Notes: a model not told the origin generated them from the sequence alone. A stretch of 64,000 nucleotides of DNA from Ahaetulla prasina (GCF_028640845.1 NC_080540.1:234271794-234335793), one strand, 5' to 3'; shown: positions 1 to 11,664, counted from the stretch's first letter. Numbers and translations are program-made.

Positions 1-1553
1 GAGGGAAGAAGGGAGGGTTGGGGGAGGGCCCCTTCAAACGGATCCTTCGGATTGGCCACCGCTCAGGACGCGTCACTTCCCCACGTGGGGAGGTCGGCGA
101 GACTCGTCTCTCCTCCTCCCTCTCTCCCCCCCCGCTTCCCCCCTCGCCGCCGAGCCGTAAGCCCATTTGTCAGAGGCGAAATGATGGGCATTAATACAGA
201 ACGGCGATTAATGAGTGGCCGCCGCTGATTGGTCGTTGTTGACGCCCTCAGTGGGAGGAGCGGTTGGGGGGAACTAGACAGGAGGCTAAAAAGGTTTTGT
301 GCTACCTGACGGGAATGGTAGTTTCTTATTGGCGTATGTCGTCGGTGTCGGCTCGAACGAATGCTCGGATGGAGGACTACGTGTCCCAGGATGCTCTGCG
401 ACAGTCTCGTCTTCCGATTGTTGTGAATATGTATCAGAATGTTAATGATTCGCTGCTGCTAAATTTGGTCAAAGGAGTCACCTCGCCAGAGCGTGTTGTT
501 AGAGCTGGTCAGAGCGGTGGGTTTGGGCTGCTGTTGCGGTTTCGTGTTATATTGTTTTGCGTTGCGATTTGCCAGAGTTGGAAAGGAAAAGGAGAGGATT
601 TTTTTTTTTAAAAGGGAAAATAAAAACTCGTTTGATCAAGACCGTGTTTCTTCATTTTTAATTTTTTAATTTTTTTTTTTTTTTACAAAAGGGGAGGGAG
701 AACCAGAACCATTTAAAGGGGAAGGAAGAAGGAAAAAAAACCCACAACAAAAGGTTATTGCACTTAGCTATTTGAGGACGCGCATAATTGCTAGGGAGAA
801 AGACGGGAATAACAAGCAATTCTTTTCATCTCGGGAGTTCTGAAAGAGGAGGTTGGTTTTTTTCTTCTTCTTTTCCTCTCCTCCCTTATCGCGCTCCTCT
901 CCTTCGTTGCGAAGGGCCAAGCAACTAAGATCGATAAAAGTTTTCAAACGGAAGAGGCGGCTGTGAGAGGGATCTCGGCGAGAGAATCCGATCTGGTATG
1001 AACGGAGTTGTCCTTTGCTTTTCCTTTGCTTGCCGTTTAGGGGGACAGAGAGAGGGGCAGCCGCAGTGAAGGCAAAGCCGACCCGGGGAATCGAGAAGCG
1101 AGCCGAGGGAGCTGGCGCCGCCGGGAGCCGCGAGCGAGAAGCCTTCGGAACGCCGAGAGCCTACCGGGGAACCGGTCCACGCGCGGGGCGAGAGGCAGAC
1201 GGACCTTCGGAGCGCCGAGGCCCTGAGTGTGGGAGCGCAGCAACCGGGAGAATCGACCGGGGCCTCGCCGGCGATCATGCACGCCGGGCAGTGACAGCCT
1301 CTGTGGAATGTTGCTCGGCTTCCCTTTCACCGGGGAGAGAACCGCCGCCGCCGCCACCTCCTCCTCTCCTCTTGTGTCTTCTTTTTCACTCGTGTCCGCG
1401 GGGTGGAAGAGCCCGGGCAGAGCCGGAGGCGCTCTTGCAAGCGCCAGCGTCGGGCAGCTCCGTCCCCCTCCTCCGTCTCCTTTGCATTGTTGCCGTTCAA
1501 ATCAATGAACCGAGTTTTCCGGCTGGCCGAGAGCACCCACTAAATCGGTTTGG
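1..1553 (+). promoter_or_regulatory. TLE4 promoter region and 5' UTR
   Basis: This is the GC-rich stretch upstream of the TLE4 start codon, with CpG-dense parts at about 55-260 and 1020-1550, as expected for a CpG-island promoter. Visible motifs are inverted CCAAT boxes (ATTGG) at 51-55 and 228-232 and a palindromic E-box CACGTG at 82-87. A T-rich and A-rich stretch lies at 600-760. No convincing TATA box sits near a defined start, so the transcription start cannot be fixed from sequence. The 5' UTR probably covers at least the few hundred bases before 1554. Open frames here (for example 264-611 on + and several on both strands at 925-1560) are low-complexity or Arg/Pro-rich by-products of GC-rich DNA and match no protein I recognise. 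Confidence 0.6.
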
Positions 1554-1598
1554 ATGATTCGCGATCTGAGCAAGATGTACCCTCAAAGCAGACACCCG
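1554..1598 (+). CDS. TLE4: TLE4 coding exon 1 (Groucho/TLE co-repressor, residues 1-15)
   Basis: This is the first coding exon of a Groucho/TLE family transcriptional co-repressor, which acts in the nucleus and is recruited by TCF/LEF, Hes, Runx, Pax and other factors. It reads MIRDLSKMYPQSRHP and stops at a consensus donor (CCG|GTGAGT). The MIRDLSKMYPQ start is the longer TLE4 N-terminus; a second in-frame Met at residue 8 is the alternative start shared with other TLE proteins. Mammalian TLE4, as I recall it, has Thr where this has Ser at residue 12. The exon ends in phase 0. The reading frame continues into the intron for another 67 codons, but that tail is not family-like and is read-through. 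Confidence 0.95.
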
Positions 1599-2585
1599 GT
1601 GAGTAGCGGCGAGGCAGGGCGAAGGGGTGGGTGGGTGGAGGGGACGGAGGGGAGATGGCGACTTTGGTGGCGCCCGTGGGGAGACGACACCCACCCCCCA
1701 CCCGTGAAAGTCTTGTTTACGAAATGGGAGGGGCGGAACCGGGAGCTGGTGGCGGCGGCGGCGGCGGCGGCGGGGGACCGGCGAGAGAAAACAGATTAGG
1801 GACGATCCGCCAAGAATAAAGAACAAATCTCTTTCCTCCATACCGCCCCCCTCCGCCTCCCCGTTTGCCTCCTGCTTTGAGACCGCAAACGAGGGGAAAG
1901 AGGGGTGGGGGGGGGGAGAAGAGACGGGGAGGGAGAGTTGGGTGAAACAATTGAGTTGTAGCCATTTTCTTATTGTTGTCTTTTGGCTTTCCAGGCTTCG
2001 CGATGTCAGGGAATATGTTTACACTACTTCCGTCTTGCTAGCCTTTGAACGCTTCAAAGGCGATCTTGGAGTTGGGAGCGCGGAGCTCGCTTTAATCTGA
2101 ATTCGGTTTCTGTTTCTCTCCGGGTGCGCTGTCCATTTTTGCCTCGTGATTCCCTCCCCTCCCCCTTCCCTCCTCCTCCTCCTTTTATCCTGATTAATAA
2201 CCTCCCCCCCCCGGGGGGCAACTGTTATCTACTTTCACCTTGCTCAGCTTTGTGATTGTGGGTGCTTTTGTTGGCACGGAAAGATGAGCAATCAAAGGCA
2301 AGACGCTCCCTCAATTAGAGAGGCTTACTTGAGGTGTGGACCAGACTTAGACTTTGTGCTTGTGTAGGGCAAGGGGAGCTCTTGTGATGAGGAAAGGAAA
2401 AAAATAAAACCACCGGTGTTTGTATGTGCGCGCACACACCTTCCCCAAAGTGAGTTTTAATCGCTTTTTCCATCGTTGGCGGTGAGGTGACTTCACTGGG
2501 TGTGTTGATATGTGTTATGTGCACCAGCAGGCTGGCTTAACACAGGAGTAATTAAAATATTTTATATTCTGATGACCGCTTCTAG
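1599..2585 (+). other. TLE4 intron 1
   Basis: This 987-bp intron begins GTGAGT and ends TTCTAG. The first part is still GC-rich, with a GGC triplet run at about 1750-1773 and a G-rich run near 1905-1935 that could form a G-quadruplex. Pyrimidine-rich DNA follows at about 2150-2215. No other exon or transposon was recognised. Confidence 0.9.
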
Positions 2586-2683
2586 GCACCGCATCAGCCT
2601 GCTCAGCCCTTCAAATTCACCATTTCTGAATCCTGTGATCGGATTAAGGAGGAGTTTCAGTTTTTACAGGCTCAGTACCACAG
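2586..2683 (+). CDS. TLE4: TLE4 coding exon 2 (Q-domain start, residues 16-48)
   Basis: This 98-nt exon encodes [23 protein letters not shown], then FQFLQAQYH, and ends with the first two bases of a Ser codon completed in exon 3. It opens the glutamine-rich Q domain, whose helices tetramerise TLE proteins and bind TCF/LEF factors. The residues [12 protein letters not shown] identify TLE4: from family knowledge, TLE1 has TIPESLDRIKEE and TLE3 has TVAESCDRIKDE. The acceptor is TTCTAG|G and the donor is AG|GTAATT. The exon enters in phase 0 and leaves with two bases of a codon. There are no frameshifts or stops. Confidence 0.96.
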
Positions 2684-4202
2684 GTAATTTAATTGTGTTT
2701 ACTTTCTCTGATCCTGCAACTTGTTTCTTAGTTTGGCTTTCTTGCCTCCTGTTTCCCCTAAAATTCATGGACATGTATGGAGGTGACCCCCCCTCCTTTC
2801 CACACATTATACACCTATCAGTATGAAGAAGAAGGTATCTTTCTCAGTCTAAACACTTCCAGGTTATAGCCTTGAAGACTGTTCTTTTCAATCTTGCTTG
2901 GGATGCATCTCCCACTCTCTCTCTCTCTCCTTTTAAAATTGGGCTTTTCAAAAGGTAACAGCCCCACCAGAAGAAAAGACGCTCTCTGACTTTCTGAGGT
3001 CTCAACCTGTTTTATCTGGTTGTCAAAGACTGACTTAAACTGCCACCTCTCTTAGCAGAACGAGCTTCCCAAATATTACAAGTGTGCTTTTAAACATTGT
3101 CCCGAATATATTTGAAAACCCTTCATCCAGAGGACTTACATTTCTCCCTGAATTCATCCAAACAGAAGAAATCTTTTTTTTTTTTTGCCCCTGAAGCTTA
3201 GCCTTGGCAGATCTGTTACCAACCTATAAATAAAAGAGCTCTTATGAGTTCAACAAAGCACGATCAGAGAAGCTGTTTCAGAAATGGAAGCTTTGGAAAG
3301 GAGGAGGCTAACGTTTCCCACCACCTGCTCCTCAAGTTGGGATTACAAAGGGGGAAAGGAAAAAAAAAGGGGGGGGGCTTTTTGCTTTCCCCCCTCTTTT
3401 CTCCTGGGTGCATTTTGGTTTAAATATTGTTTGGGTGGTGCATTTGTTATTGCTCATTTTCTTCATTGGTGGTGTGACAGCAGACGATATCAAGTGCTGA
3501 TTAATTAGACCTGGAGCTGGAGTGTTTGCTCATTATCTTTGGGGGGCGAGGAAGACTTTATACTTCTTCTTTTTTTGACAAGCAAGGTTCCCCCCCCTTG
3601 TGGTTTGGTTTATTATTATTATTTTTTTTCTTAAGTGGGAAGAGTGCAAGAAAGGGTTTATTGCTCACAAGATGTCGCTTGTGGATGCTGCTGTTCTGCT
3701 TTCTTTGAAAACTGAAAACCTTTCAACTCTTTTTGTCTCTGAGTGGTTTACTCTGAGTTACATTGTCTGTTTGAGGGCAAGCAAGATCACACGGAAAAAC
3801 CAGTTCAGTGGTCTTTTTGAAAGAGATTTTTTTACAGTAGCATACAACGTTATGCTTTGGACATAATCAGCTTTCTCAGTTTTGGCGTTTCGATATTTTT
3901 TTCCACACTCTCTTTTTTTTCCCCCAGGAAAATTATTTGTTGTGCTCTTTTTCCACTCCTCCAAAATACCTTGTCCATTTGCTTCAAAAAGTTTTCTTAT
4001 ATCGTGTCTGAGAAAAGACCAGTGTAATTGTCAACAAAGGACACTAAAGGGATGTTCAAAGTTTTTTTTATAAAATTTATCAATGTTACATAGGTGACTT
4101 GCAGGGAATGCTTACATATATATTAAGACTTTTTAAAAAGTGATGTTGTTATATATTCAGAGATGGTTGTCTTTTGTCTCCCTTTCCTCCACCTCCCAAC
4201 AG
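2684..4202 (+). other. TLE4 intron 2
   Basis: This 1,519-bp intron starts GTAATT and ends CAACAG. It is AT-rich, with A, G and T homopolymers around 3355-3380, 3590-3640 and 3835. The open frames inside it are short and match no family. No transposon was clearly recognised. Confidence 0.9.
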
Positions 4203-4266
4203 TTTAAAGCTAGAATGTGAAAAACTGGCCAGTGAAAAGACGGAGATGCAGCGACATTATGTCATG
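4203..4266 (+). CDS. TLE4: TLE4 coding exon 3 (Q domain, residues 48-69)
   Basis: This 64-nt exon completes the split Ser codon and then encodes [12 protein letters not shown] and TEMQRHYVM. It belongs to the helical, coiled-coil-like Q domain. The sequence is nearly invariant in the family; TLE1 and TLE4 share [12 protein letters not shown], whereas TLE3 has LKVEYDKLANEK, which supports the TLE1/TLE4 branch. The acceptor CAACAG|T and donor ATG|GTAAGC are both canonical. The exon takes one base to finish the codon and leaves in phase 0. It has no internal stop and joins directly to exon 4. Confidence 0.96.
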
Positions 4267-5677
4267 GTAAGCAGCATAACCAGTTCAGAGTGTCTGTTTT
4301 ATTAGTTTGGTCTTTGAACAGATCCAAATGTATGGGATGCTGCAGGCAGCTAGCTAGTATGCCATAGGGATGCCGTTAAGAATGAAGGTGCCAGGATAAA
4401 AGGCTGGGTTTGAAACCCTTTTTTATATAAGCTTAATGTTGATAGCCCAGGTGTGAAGTTTTCCTTTTATGGTTGCTCAGAGTCCTCTTGGACCTTTTTA
4501 TGATCAAGCTTCTCTTGAAAGAGATAGATGCCCTCCATGGGTCCTACAAGGCTGAGAGTCCTTTAAGATTGCACTCTGTATTTAAAGTATACAGAATCCT
4601 TGCACCCCTTTATCTATTGACTGATCCAGATAATGTCTGCATTTTCATACAGCTTCAAAGGGAAAGCTGACAGGTTCATGCTTTTCCCTTCCCTTGAGAT
4701 GTGGAATAGTCCTGTATCTATGTGTCAAAGGAAGAAATGTACATTAATAGATGTGAGGGAACCGTTTGCTCACATCTTAATCAGATTTTCATTCTTAAAC
4801 CTGTTGCTTATGAGCAGGCTTCATGTGTAATTGGGGATGTCAGCTATCAGAAGGTTGGAAAATATTTAGATACTGTTTTTTTTTGCTGGCTTGTCCAAAT
4901 TCCCTTTATCGGTAATTGGCAGATGATGGTCTCCATACCTAATTTTTCTGATAGATCCTGGTAACACCCAAAGAGCTGTTTTTATCTGTTCCTCTGTAGT
5001 TAGATGGGAAAATAATTGCTTTTTTATGTGATAGAGTGACTCAGTTTTAAGGAGGACAGTAACCTTGAGAGATATGCTGCCTTCTAGCCAAAGCAAAGCT
5101 ATCCATCAAAGCTTATATTCTGGCTTTCTCTTATCTAATGTGATTGGTACATATGGTGCTATCTGGCAAAATTGAGCAACCATTTGGTGCAAGAAAATAC
5201 AATGATGTAACTCGGTAGCTTTGTCTGTGTGTTGGTTTCAGAAGCTATATGTATATGTATGTGTGTGTGTGTGTGTGTGTGTACATATATATATATATAT
5301 ATATATTATAGATGCAGCTATTCTATTTTTAAATATAAAATATAGGATAAATTTCTGTTATTGGCTAATAACATAATTTTAATGTCTGCTTTTTAGCATT
5401 TCTAACATTTTAGCATTTTTATACTGAAAATGTATATATGTGCTTCTCTTAATATTTAATAATTGGATTTGCCGCCTTGTCAGTATTTAAGTGAATACTT
5501 TCCTTTTTTGGAAATAAGATTAGTGTAGAATTAAAATAGACAACAATTAGATATGCTATGATAGGTAAGATGGAACATTTAATTTTTACATAGCACAATT
5601 CTTCAAAAGTCTACATGTTGGTCACAACTGTGTCCTTGCCAATTCTAAAATAAATCAATGTTCTTTTTTTCCCTTAG
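4267..5677 (+). other. TLE4 intron 3
   Basis: This 1,411-bp intron starts GTAAGC and ends CCTTAG after a T-rich tract. It contains a compound dinucleotide microsatellite at 5259-5306. The rest is AT-rich unique sequence. Confidence 0.9.
5259..5306. repeat. (GT)n-(AT)n microsatellite
   Basis: A run of GT from 5259 to 5282 is followed by AT repeats from 5285 to 5306. It lies in intron 3, about 370 bp before exon 4. Confidence 0.95.
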
Positions 5678-5722
5678 TATTACGAAATGTCGTATGGGTT
5701 GAATATAGAGATGCATAAACAG
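5678..5722 (+). CDS. TLE4: TLE4 coding exon 4 (Q domain, residues 70-84)
   Basis: This 45-nt, phase 0/0 exon encodes YYEMSYGLNIEMHKQ, a block conserved across the whole Groucho/TLE family and part of the tetramerising Q domain. The acceptor is CCCTTAG|T and the donor is CAG|GTAGGC. It is followed by the very long intron 4. Because it is in phase on both sides, skipping it would keep the frame but remove 15 residues of a core helix. Confidence 0.96.
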
Positions 5723-8395
5723 GTAGGCAAACTAGATTTTGACTCTTGCCTTGTGGTTAAAAAAACTGTTTGTTGTATTTTGCTCAGTTCTGCAAAATGT
5801 GATTGTTTCAGCAGACTGAGGGAGCCAGTCTTAATTATTTTATGAGACAAACCCTTCTAGCCATGCCTAAGAGAAACTGTTGTGTTATATTAACAGCTGT
5901 CTAAATAATGTCTTCTTTCAAGTATTTGTTGTTTGCAAAATCAGGATTGTAGGTTAAAGTTGATTATTGTCAATTGCTGCTTTTTGATGCACATACCAAC
6001 TCCCACCCTAAAGTAAATCTAGCGTGAGTGAGTAGTTGTCTTTATTTTAAATGAAACAATATGTAAGTAGATAAGCTTATCCGGATATGTAGATTAAAAA
6101 TATTGCAAAAAATAAATTGTTGCTTCTTCCTTCCTTTCCTTCATTAATTTATTTATTCAATCGTGCATGCATCTGTCTCTTTTAGATCCAGATATTGTTC
6201 ATGTAAATGATTCCATGTTGAAGTTTAGTCCTGGGTTGCAGTCTAGCAGTTTGGCTAAGTTTAATAAGTTGTTAACTGATTAATGAGCATGGCCTCATTG
6301 ATAACAAACTGGAAAAATTTCCTGACATAGACCCAAATATTTTGATTAGTTTTACAATGAGAAATTATTCAGTTTCTTTATTACCATGATTTTATTTTAA
6401 AAGCATTCCTAAATAAAGTTACTTTTTAAAATCCTCCTAAAACAAAGAAGTGTGGCAAGGGAAACATCTGATTTATTTGATCAGTAGCAAATTCTAAACT
6501 TGAGAACATTTAACTGGAAATTCTACTTGTGAGTTCGTCTTATAATTGCACAATTTATGAGAATAGTGTAATTAGAAACTTGTTACACTGGCCAAAATAT
6601 CAGTGTATTTTATAATGTGTTTTATTTCAAATCACTGTCTTGCGATATAATGAACTGTGTACTATCAATATTTAATTGTCTCTAGTTCAGGGTTGGAAAT
6701 ATGCACAGCTTTTGAAATTAATTCTTAAGTCAACAAATGGGTACTGTAAGTGACAGTCAAGTATATGACCTTTTATGAACGTTGTCTTTAACAAAGGGAA
6801 ACTTTTTGCTGAAATTAATTTAAAGTTCAGCTTTTTATCCTTTTAATGCACTAAAATAAATTACTATAACTTGTATAAATAGGATGATTGACAAAACCCA
6901 TATGTATCATCCATGTATAGAGTTTCCCACAGGTATTCCAAATCAGCCACCCGCCAGTTGTCCCACATCATATTTACACTAAGTAGTTAAATACGGGTGC
7001 ACAAACTTCCTTTAAAATATCTGTTAGAAATAAAAAGTTTGGATGCAAAGTTACTGAGGATTCTTGAGTCAGGGTGGAAAAAAAAATTGGCACTTTTTAA
7101 CTTTTATTTCCAAAATCTGACTTTGTAAACAACCTGTTTTACGGGGTTGAGAAACTTCTCCATTTTATACCTTTGGTGGTTTTGATGGAGTGAGTTAAAT
7201 GAGGCTACCCTTTCCTCTACTTACTCTCCTTTCTATAAGATTAGTGATATAAATGCTGCATCTTCCCAAAATACATCTTAATACTTTTCCATCACATCCT
7301 TTGATGAAATGCTTCATGGAAGGATAATTTTTTTAAAAAAACGTCTTTGCCCCCCTCTCCCTGCTGTACAACAAGAGGGATTGGTGAAGTGGATTCAAAT
7401 ATGTTTTCCCTTCCAAGCTTCGGCTGTAACATTCTTTTCCGACCCTTTTCATCTAACATTATAGAAATACTGAAGGCCGCCCTTTCAAAACCTTCAAACC
7501 TCCACCTTAAATCCTTCCATCTTGTTCTTCCTCTCCTGATCTCCCCCCCTCCCAACCCCCTCCTCCACCTCCTACAACCCAGTTCAGACTGACTGATCTG
7601 CTTTGGGGATTATTTGTGGGTTTTGTTTTTCAATTCAATCACATAAAAAAAAAAATCCTGAGGGCAGTTTATCACATTATGGAATCCTTGCAGCTTGGCA
7701 AACCACCAACTTATTATATTTTCTTTCTCCAATGTGCCCCTCCTCCATCTCCCCACGCCCCAACACAAAGCCGAGAGACCGATCCATCTTTATTTGTTTT
7801 CCTAGGCAGATAGCCTTGGTTTCTTTTAGCTCTTTTCCAGATGTAGTGGCTGGATGCCCTTGTAATGGAAAGCAGGCAATAATGCGGCTGACTTGCCCTG
7901 TGGCATAATTGGGTCTAGTTCTCTAGATAAGGTTAGTCTTATTCGCTTATTGGATTTGCGTCTCAAAAGTGGGGCTCCCTGGAGTCCCTGAAAGTACCCT
8001 AGTAATTGGTGACCCTGATATTTGAAACCTTTGTGTATTTTTTTTTTCTGTTGAGGCATCTGTTCTTCTTGGCTGCTCCAAGCCACAGAGTATTTATTTT
8101 TAGAGAAATTTTTCATTGGAACCGAAAATGATTGCTGTGCTGGTGTCAAACCTCTGTGATTTACCAGATTGATCAAAGGATAAATGCATAGAGCATTCTC
8201 CCTCCCTCTCTCTCTCTCCCTCCCTCCCCTCCCTCCTTCTCCCTCCCTCCCTCCCTCCCCTCCCTCCTTTTCTCTCTCTTTCCCTCCACATGCACTTCAG
8301 GGTGGGGTGAAAAGGATGTAGTGTGGTTGCTTGCCTTCCCCATCTTTTTTGCTAGGCTGATCATCAGTCATCCCGTGTTGGTTTTGATAGAAGAC
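5723..8395. other. AT-rich unique intronic sequence
   Basis: This is the first 2.7 kb of intron 4. It contains the pyrimidine-rich low-complexity tract at 8197-8287 and otherwise no recognised element. Short open frames such as 7603-7908 are not family-like. Confidence 0.6.
8197..8287. repeat. CT/CCCT low-complexity polypyrimidine tract
   Basis: This 90-bp run is made of CCCT, CTCC and CT units on the + strand. It produces long artefactual Arg/Glu/Gly-rich open frames on the minus strand. Confidence 0.95.
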
Positions 8396-8600
8396 TATTA
8401 AAGTGAAACCTATGGGGAATTTGTCATTCTGAAAGGAAAGCTAATGTAATTAGTACCAATTAAAGTACATTTAGTAAATTGGATTTAATCTTAATTAAGC
8501 CTGCATAATGTTGCCAATTTTTAACAATTATGTTTGAGAACATAATTAATTTAGATTTTGGTAACTGGGTAAATAGTATTAGACTGATAAAATGAGTTCT
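8396..8600. promoter_or_regulatory. Candidate conserved non-coding element A
   Basis: This stretch is dense in homeodomain-type TAAT/ATTA cores (for example CTAATGTAATTAGTACCAATTA) without being simple repeat, and is free of recognised transposons. Such composition is typical of deeply conserved enhancers in introns of developmental genes, but conservation cannot be measured here. Confidence 0.25.
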
Positions 8601-9229
8601 CTGAATTATTTTGGTCTTTTTTCAAGATAATAATAATAATAATAGAAACTTAACAACCTGGTGTGTGGTATAAAAACCTAAGTGTTTAATTTGTGTTTAA
8701 TTTTTCTTTTCGGCAATGTCGGCTGACACCAGTTAGTTGCCCTAGAGGCATTTGAGGGTCTCAGATTGGGACCCAAGGGGGAGGGGAAGATAGCATGTTT
8801 TTGCTCCAGAATTGGGCAGAGAATGCTACTGTTTCTCCTTCTGACTGGATACTGTTAAAGCTATGAATATATTTATCTCTGTTGACAGTACCTTGACAGT
8901 ACCTTGTCTCTCCCCTCCCCAATATTTTATGGCTTATGAATGTACAAACAATGCGTGAATGTGGTTTGCCAGGATAGAAAGGTATGAAAAAATAAATGGT
9001 TTGGGGTACACTATAGATTTTTGCTACATTTCCTTCCCTTTTTCTTCTCACATGTCTGAATTCCTTTGGCTCATCGTCCCACCCACCCACAATTTTCTGG
9101 CTTTGCATAATGGTGCTTACCCAAAAAGGGAATAGCGTGTGATGGGCATGCATATATGTGTGCCATATATTATAGCTTTAAAAATAATAATAATCAGGAT
9201 GCTAAGGAGATTGTCATACTGCATAAAAA

Positions 9230-10160
9230 TATTCTAAATCAGAGTTTGTGGGTTATTCCCTTATAATGAGAATCAGCACTTGGCTACAGATAAGACACTT
9301 CCAAATAGGGCTGGTGGGAAGTCAGTTAAATTAATTAGACTTGAAGGAAATCTCAAACAAATCTCTTTCTCTTTATTTTGTCTTTGAAGAAATCAGGACT
9401 TGAAGCTGGGCATATTTTGAAAAAAAAACATTTCGAAGGAAATTTCAATCCATTCTTTGTTCCTTTCCCCCTTTTTACTCCAATCCATGTAAATTTTCTT
9501 CCAGGTCTTAGGCAACAAACCTTTGGAGTGCTACTAAAATATTAATTAGGTTGAAATGAAAGGGCTCTGGCCGGCTGATAGGATATCATAATCGTAGCTG
9601 CCGTAGTTGATGGTAAATGATGATAAATGGCATTAGGAACCTTTTAGCAAACTGTAATAACTACACACGGAGGGAAGTGGTATGGATTTGCATTATATCT
9701 GATACCCTCTGGTACCAAGTGGATTGCCAATACTGCTTGTTTAGCATTTTCTAAGGGCAATAGGATATTGATTTCTGACTTACAAGGAACAGCTCTATTT
9801 TCACCATTGAAAAGTATTGCGGGTTGTTAAGACGAAATAGACTTGAAGAGGCCTGACTGCTGCCCATCATGGAGCGAATAAAGCAAAACTGCCAAAGCAT
9901 GGCAGTGCAGTGAGATGGGGCCCTCAGCAATTTGTTGCTATTAATTTACCATGCTCGACAGCAAATCAATCGGCATCTACTTCATCTGCTGGAGAAAATG
10001 CTGTCCAGGGCAGATAAAAGGCCCCAGCGTAGTACAGGGAATAGGCAGGATTGGCCAAGCGGAGGCGGCAGTTAATGTGTAAATAAGTGAAATCAAGGCT
10101 GCTGTTGCTGCAGAGGAAGCTGTTTTTAATTAGGTTGGGGGCTTTTATATGGAGCTATTT
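9230..10160. promoter_or_regulatory. Candidate conserved non-coding element B (about 0.9 kb)
   Basis: This is balanced-composition, repeat-free sequence with many TAAT/ATTA cores, GATAAA-like sites and a TTTGCAT octamer-like site near 9690. It contrasts with the low-complexity and transposon-rich DNA on either side. By analogy with other developmental loci it may hold one or more enhancers. The assignment rests on texture, not on alignment. Confidence 0.3.
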
Positions 10161-10409
10161 AAGAAAAGAGCAGAGTAGAGCAGTGGAGGGTTGAGGTTGG
10201 GGTGGGGGAGAGAGGAGATTTATTGCTGACGGTGGTTAATATATGGTTTGTATGACAACGTAGCCTTGAGTCCACTTACTGCTTGGGCTTGGGTGAATTA
10301 TTGCATCCAAGACTTAGATGGAAATCCATTTATTTAATTTAGAACCAACCAACCACTCTTGTTCAGCCCTGAAGCTATAGGAGGCTGGTTATTGAGAGCA
10401 GCTGGTATA

Positions 10410-10807
10410 CAGGTAGTCCTTGACTTACAACCATTTGCTTAGTGACTGTATGAAATTACAACAGCACTGGGAAAAAAAAGACTTATGACCAGTTTTCATG
10501 ACTGTTGCCTCCTTACAGTCAGGTGATCAAAATTCAGGTGCTTGGCAACTGAATTGTATTTATGATGGTTGCACTGGACTGGGGTCATGTGATCATTTGT
10601 AACCTTCCCAGTCAGTTTACAAAAGCAGTGTCGATAGTAGAAGCCAGATTTGCTTAATGACCGCATGGTTCACTTAACGATGGCAGTGATTTCCTTCACA
10701 ATTATGGCAAAAAAGATCGTAAAATGGAGCAAATCTCACTTAACAACTGCCTTGCTTAGCGATGGAAATTTTGGGGTCAATTGTGGTTGTAGGTCAAGGG
10801 TTGCCTA
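10410..10807. mobile_element. TA-flanked palindromic MITE, copy 1
   Basis: The left end is CAGGTAGTCCTTGACTTAC and the right end is an imperfect complement (GTAGGTCAAGGGTTGCCTA), flanked by TA on both sides (10408-10409 and 10808-10809). The interior is rich in the repeated motif CACTTAACAAC. The TA duplication and inverted ends fit a non-autonomous Tc1/mariner-superfamily (Tigger/pogo-like) element. It carries no coding capacity. Confidence 0.85.
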
Positions 10808-10904
10808 TATTTTTTGGGATATCTAAGAAAGACCGATCAAAAGTTAGCAAGGTTGGGTGAACCCAGGTCCTCCGTAAGGGCTCATCCCCGATCCCTGATC
10901 CATC

Positions 10905-11640
10905 CAGGCTGAGTCTAGGAAAAACTTGCCATGGCCAGCTCACTGCCACCAGCTTGCCACTGCCAAGTTACCTTGGTCAACTCACCACCACCAAGTTGCC
11001 ATAGGACAACTCTACACAGCCAATTTGCTATGGGGATAACTCGCTGCAGATGGGCGGGTGGGCAAGGGAGCGGGTGGGCAGAGCACAGAGTGGAGGGGGG
11101 CAGTGGAGATTCCCATTTTTAAACTTTTTGCTGTCACCACTGCTGCCAAACTCTGAAAAGACTGGGGATGGTGGCAGTGGTGGTTGGCAAGGCAAATTGT
11201 GGGGATGTGACTGCACCACATACCCAGCCTCTTTGGCCTGGAGTTTGGTGCAATCGAAGCAGTGGCAGCATCAGGGTGTGTGAAAATGGGATGCTCCTGG
11301 TCGCCACCACTTCCCCGCTGCCCACCCCATCTACTGCCACCATCCCTGGCCTCTTTGACCTGGAGCTTGGCAGTCACGGGTATGTGTGAAAATGGGAAGC
11401 CCCTGACCATTGCTGCTGCTGTGCGCTCTGCCCATCTGGTCACTCACCTGCTCAGCATTCCCTCCATGGCGGATTGTCTTCATTATGAGTTGGCCATGTG
11501 GAGCTGTCCTGCAGCAACTTGGCAGTGATGAGTTGGCAGAGGTGTCTTGGTGGTGGCAAGCGGGCGGCAGTGAGCTGGTGATGCCGAGCGGGCCATGCTG
11601 AGTTGTCCCATTCTGCCCAGAGTAGCTCACTGCTCTTTTT
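10905..11640. mobile_element. GC-rich long imperfect inverted repeat, probable non-autonomous element
   Basis: The left arm (from about 10930, CCAGCTCACTGCC, then CTTGCCACTGCC) matches the reverse complement of the right arm (about 11500-11620, with GGCAGTGAGCTGG). The similarity extends inward through AGATGGGC- and GGGCAGAGC-type motifs and CCCATTTT. The CpG- and GC-rich interior stands out from the AT-rich intron. Open frames on both strands mirror each other because of the palindrome and are not genes. Exact ends and target duplication were not found. Confidence 0.6.
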
Positions 11641-11664
11641 CAGTTGTTGAATTTGGCATACCTG

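Noticed and set aside
463..480. TCF/LEF-like TCAAAG word at 469-474 as a feedback site for TLE4
   Set aside because: Six-base motif with high chance frequency; no cluster or conservation evidence.
264..611. 115-codon open frame upstream of TLE4
   Set aside because: No recognisable protein family, ends in a phenylalanine run encoded by a T-tract, and lies in the 5' flank; likely chance.
925..1560. Several overlapping long open frames on both strands in the 5' UTR
   Set aside because: Arg/Pro/Ser-rich composition follows from GC-rich, stop-poor DNA; frames overlap one another on both strands.
1554..1799. 81-codon frame reading through exon 1 into intron 1
   Set aside because: Only the first 15 codons are TLE-like and a consensus donor follows at once; the rest is intron.
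8100..8364. Arg/Glu/Gly-rich open frames on the minus strand
   Set aside because: They are translations of the CT-rich microsatellite.
11012..11443. 143-codon frame on the minus strand
   Set aside because: Falls in the GC-rich inverted repeat, where both strands give mirrored spurious frames.
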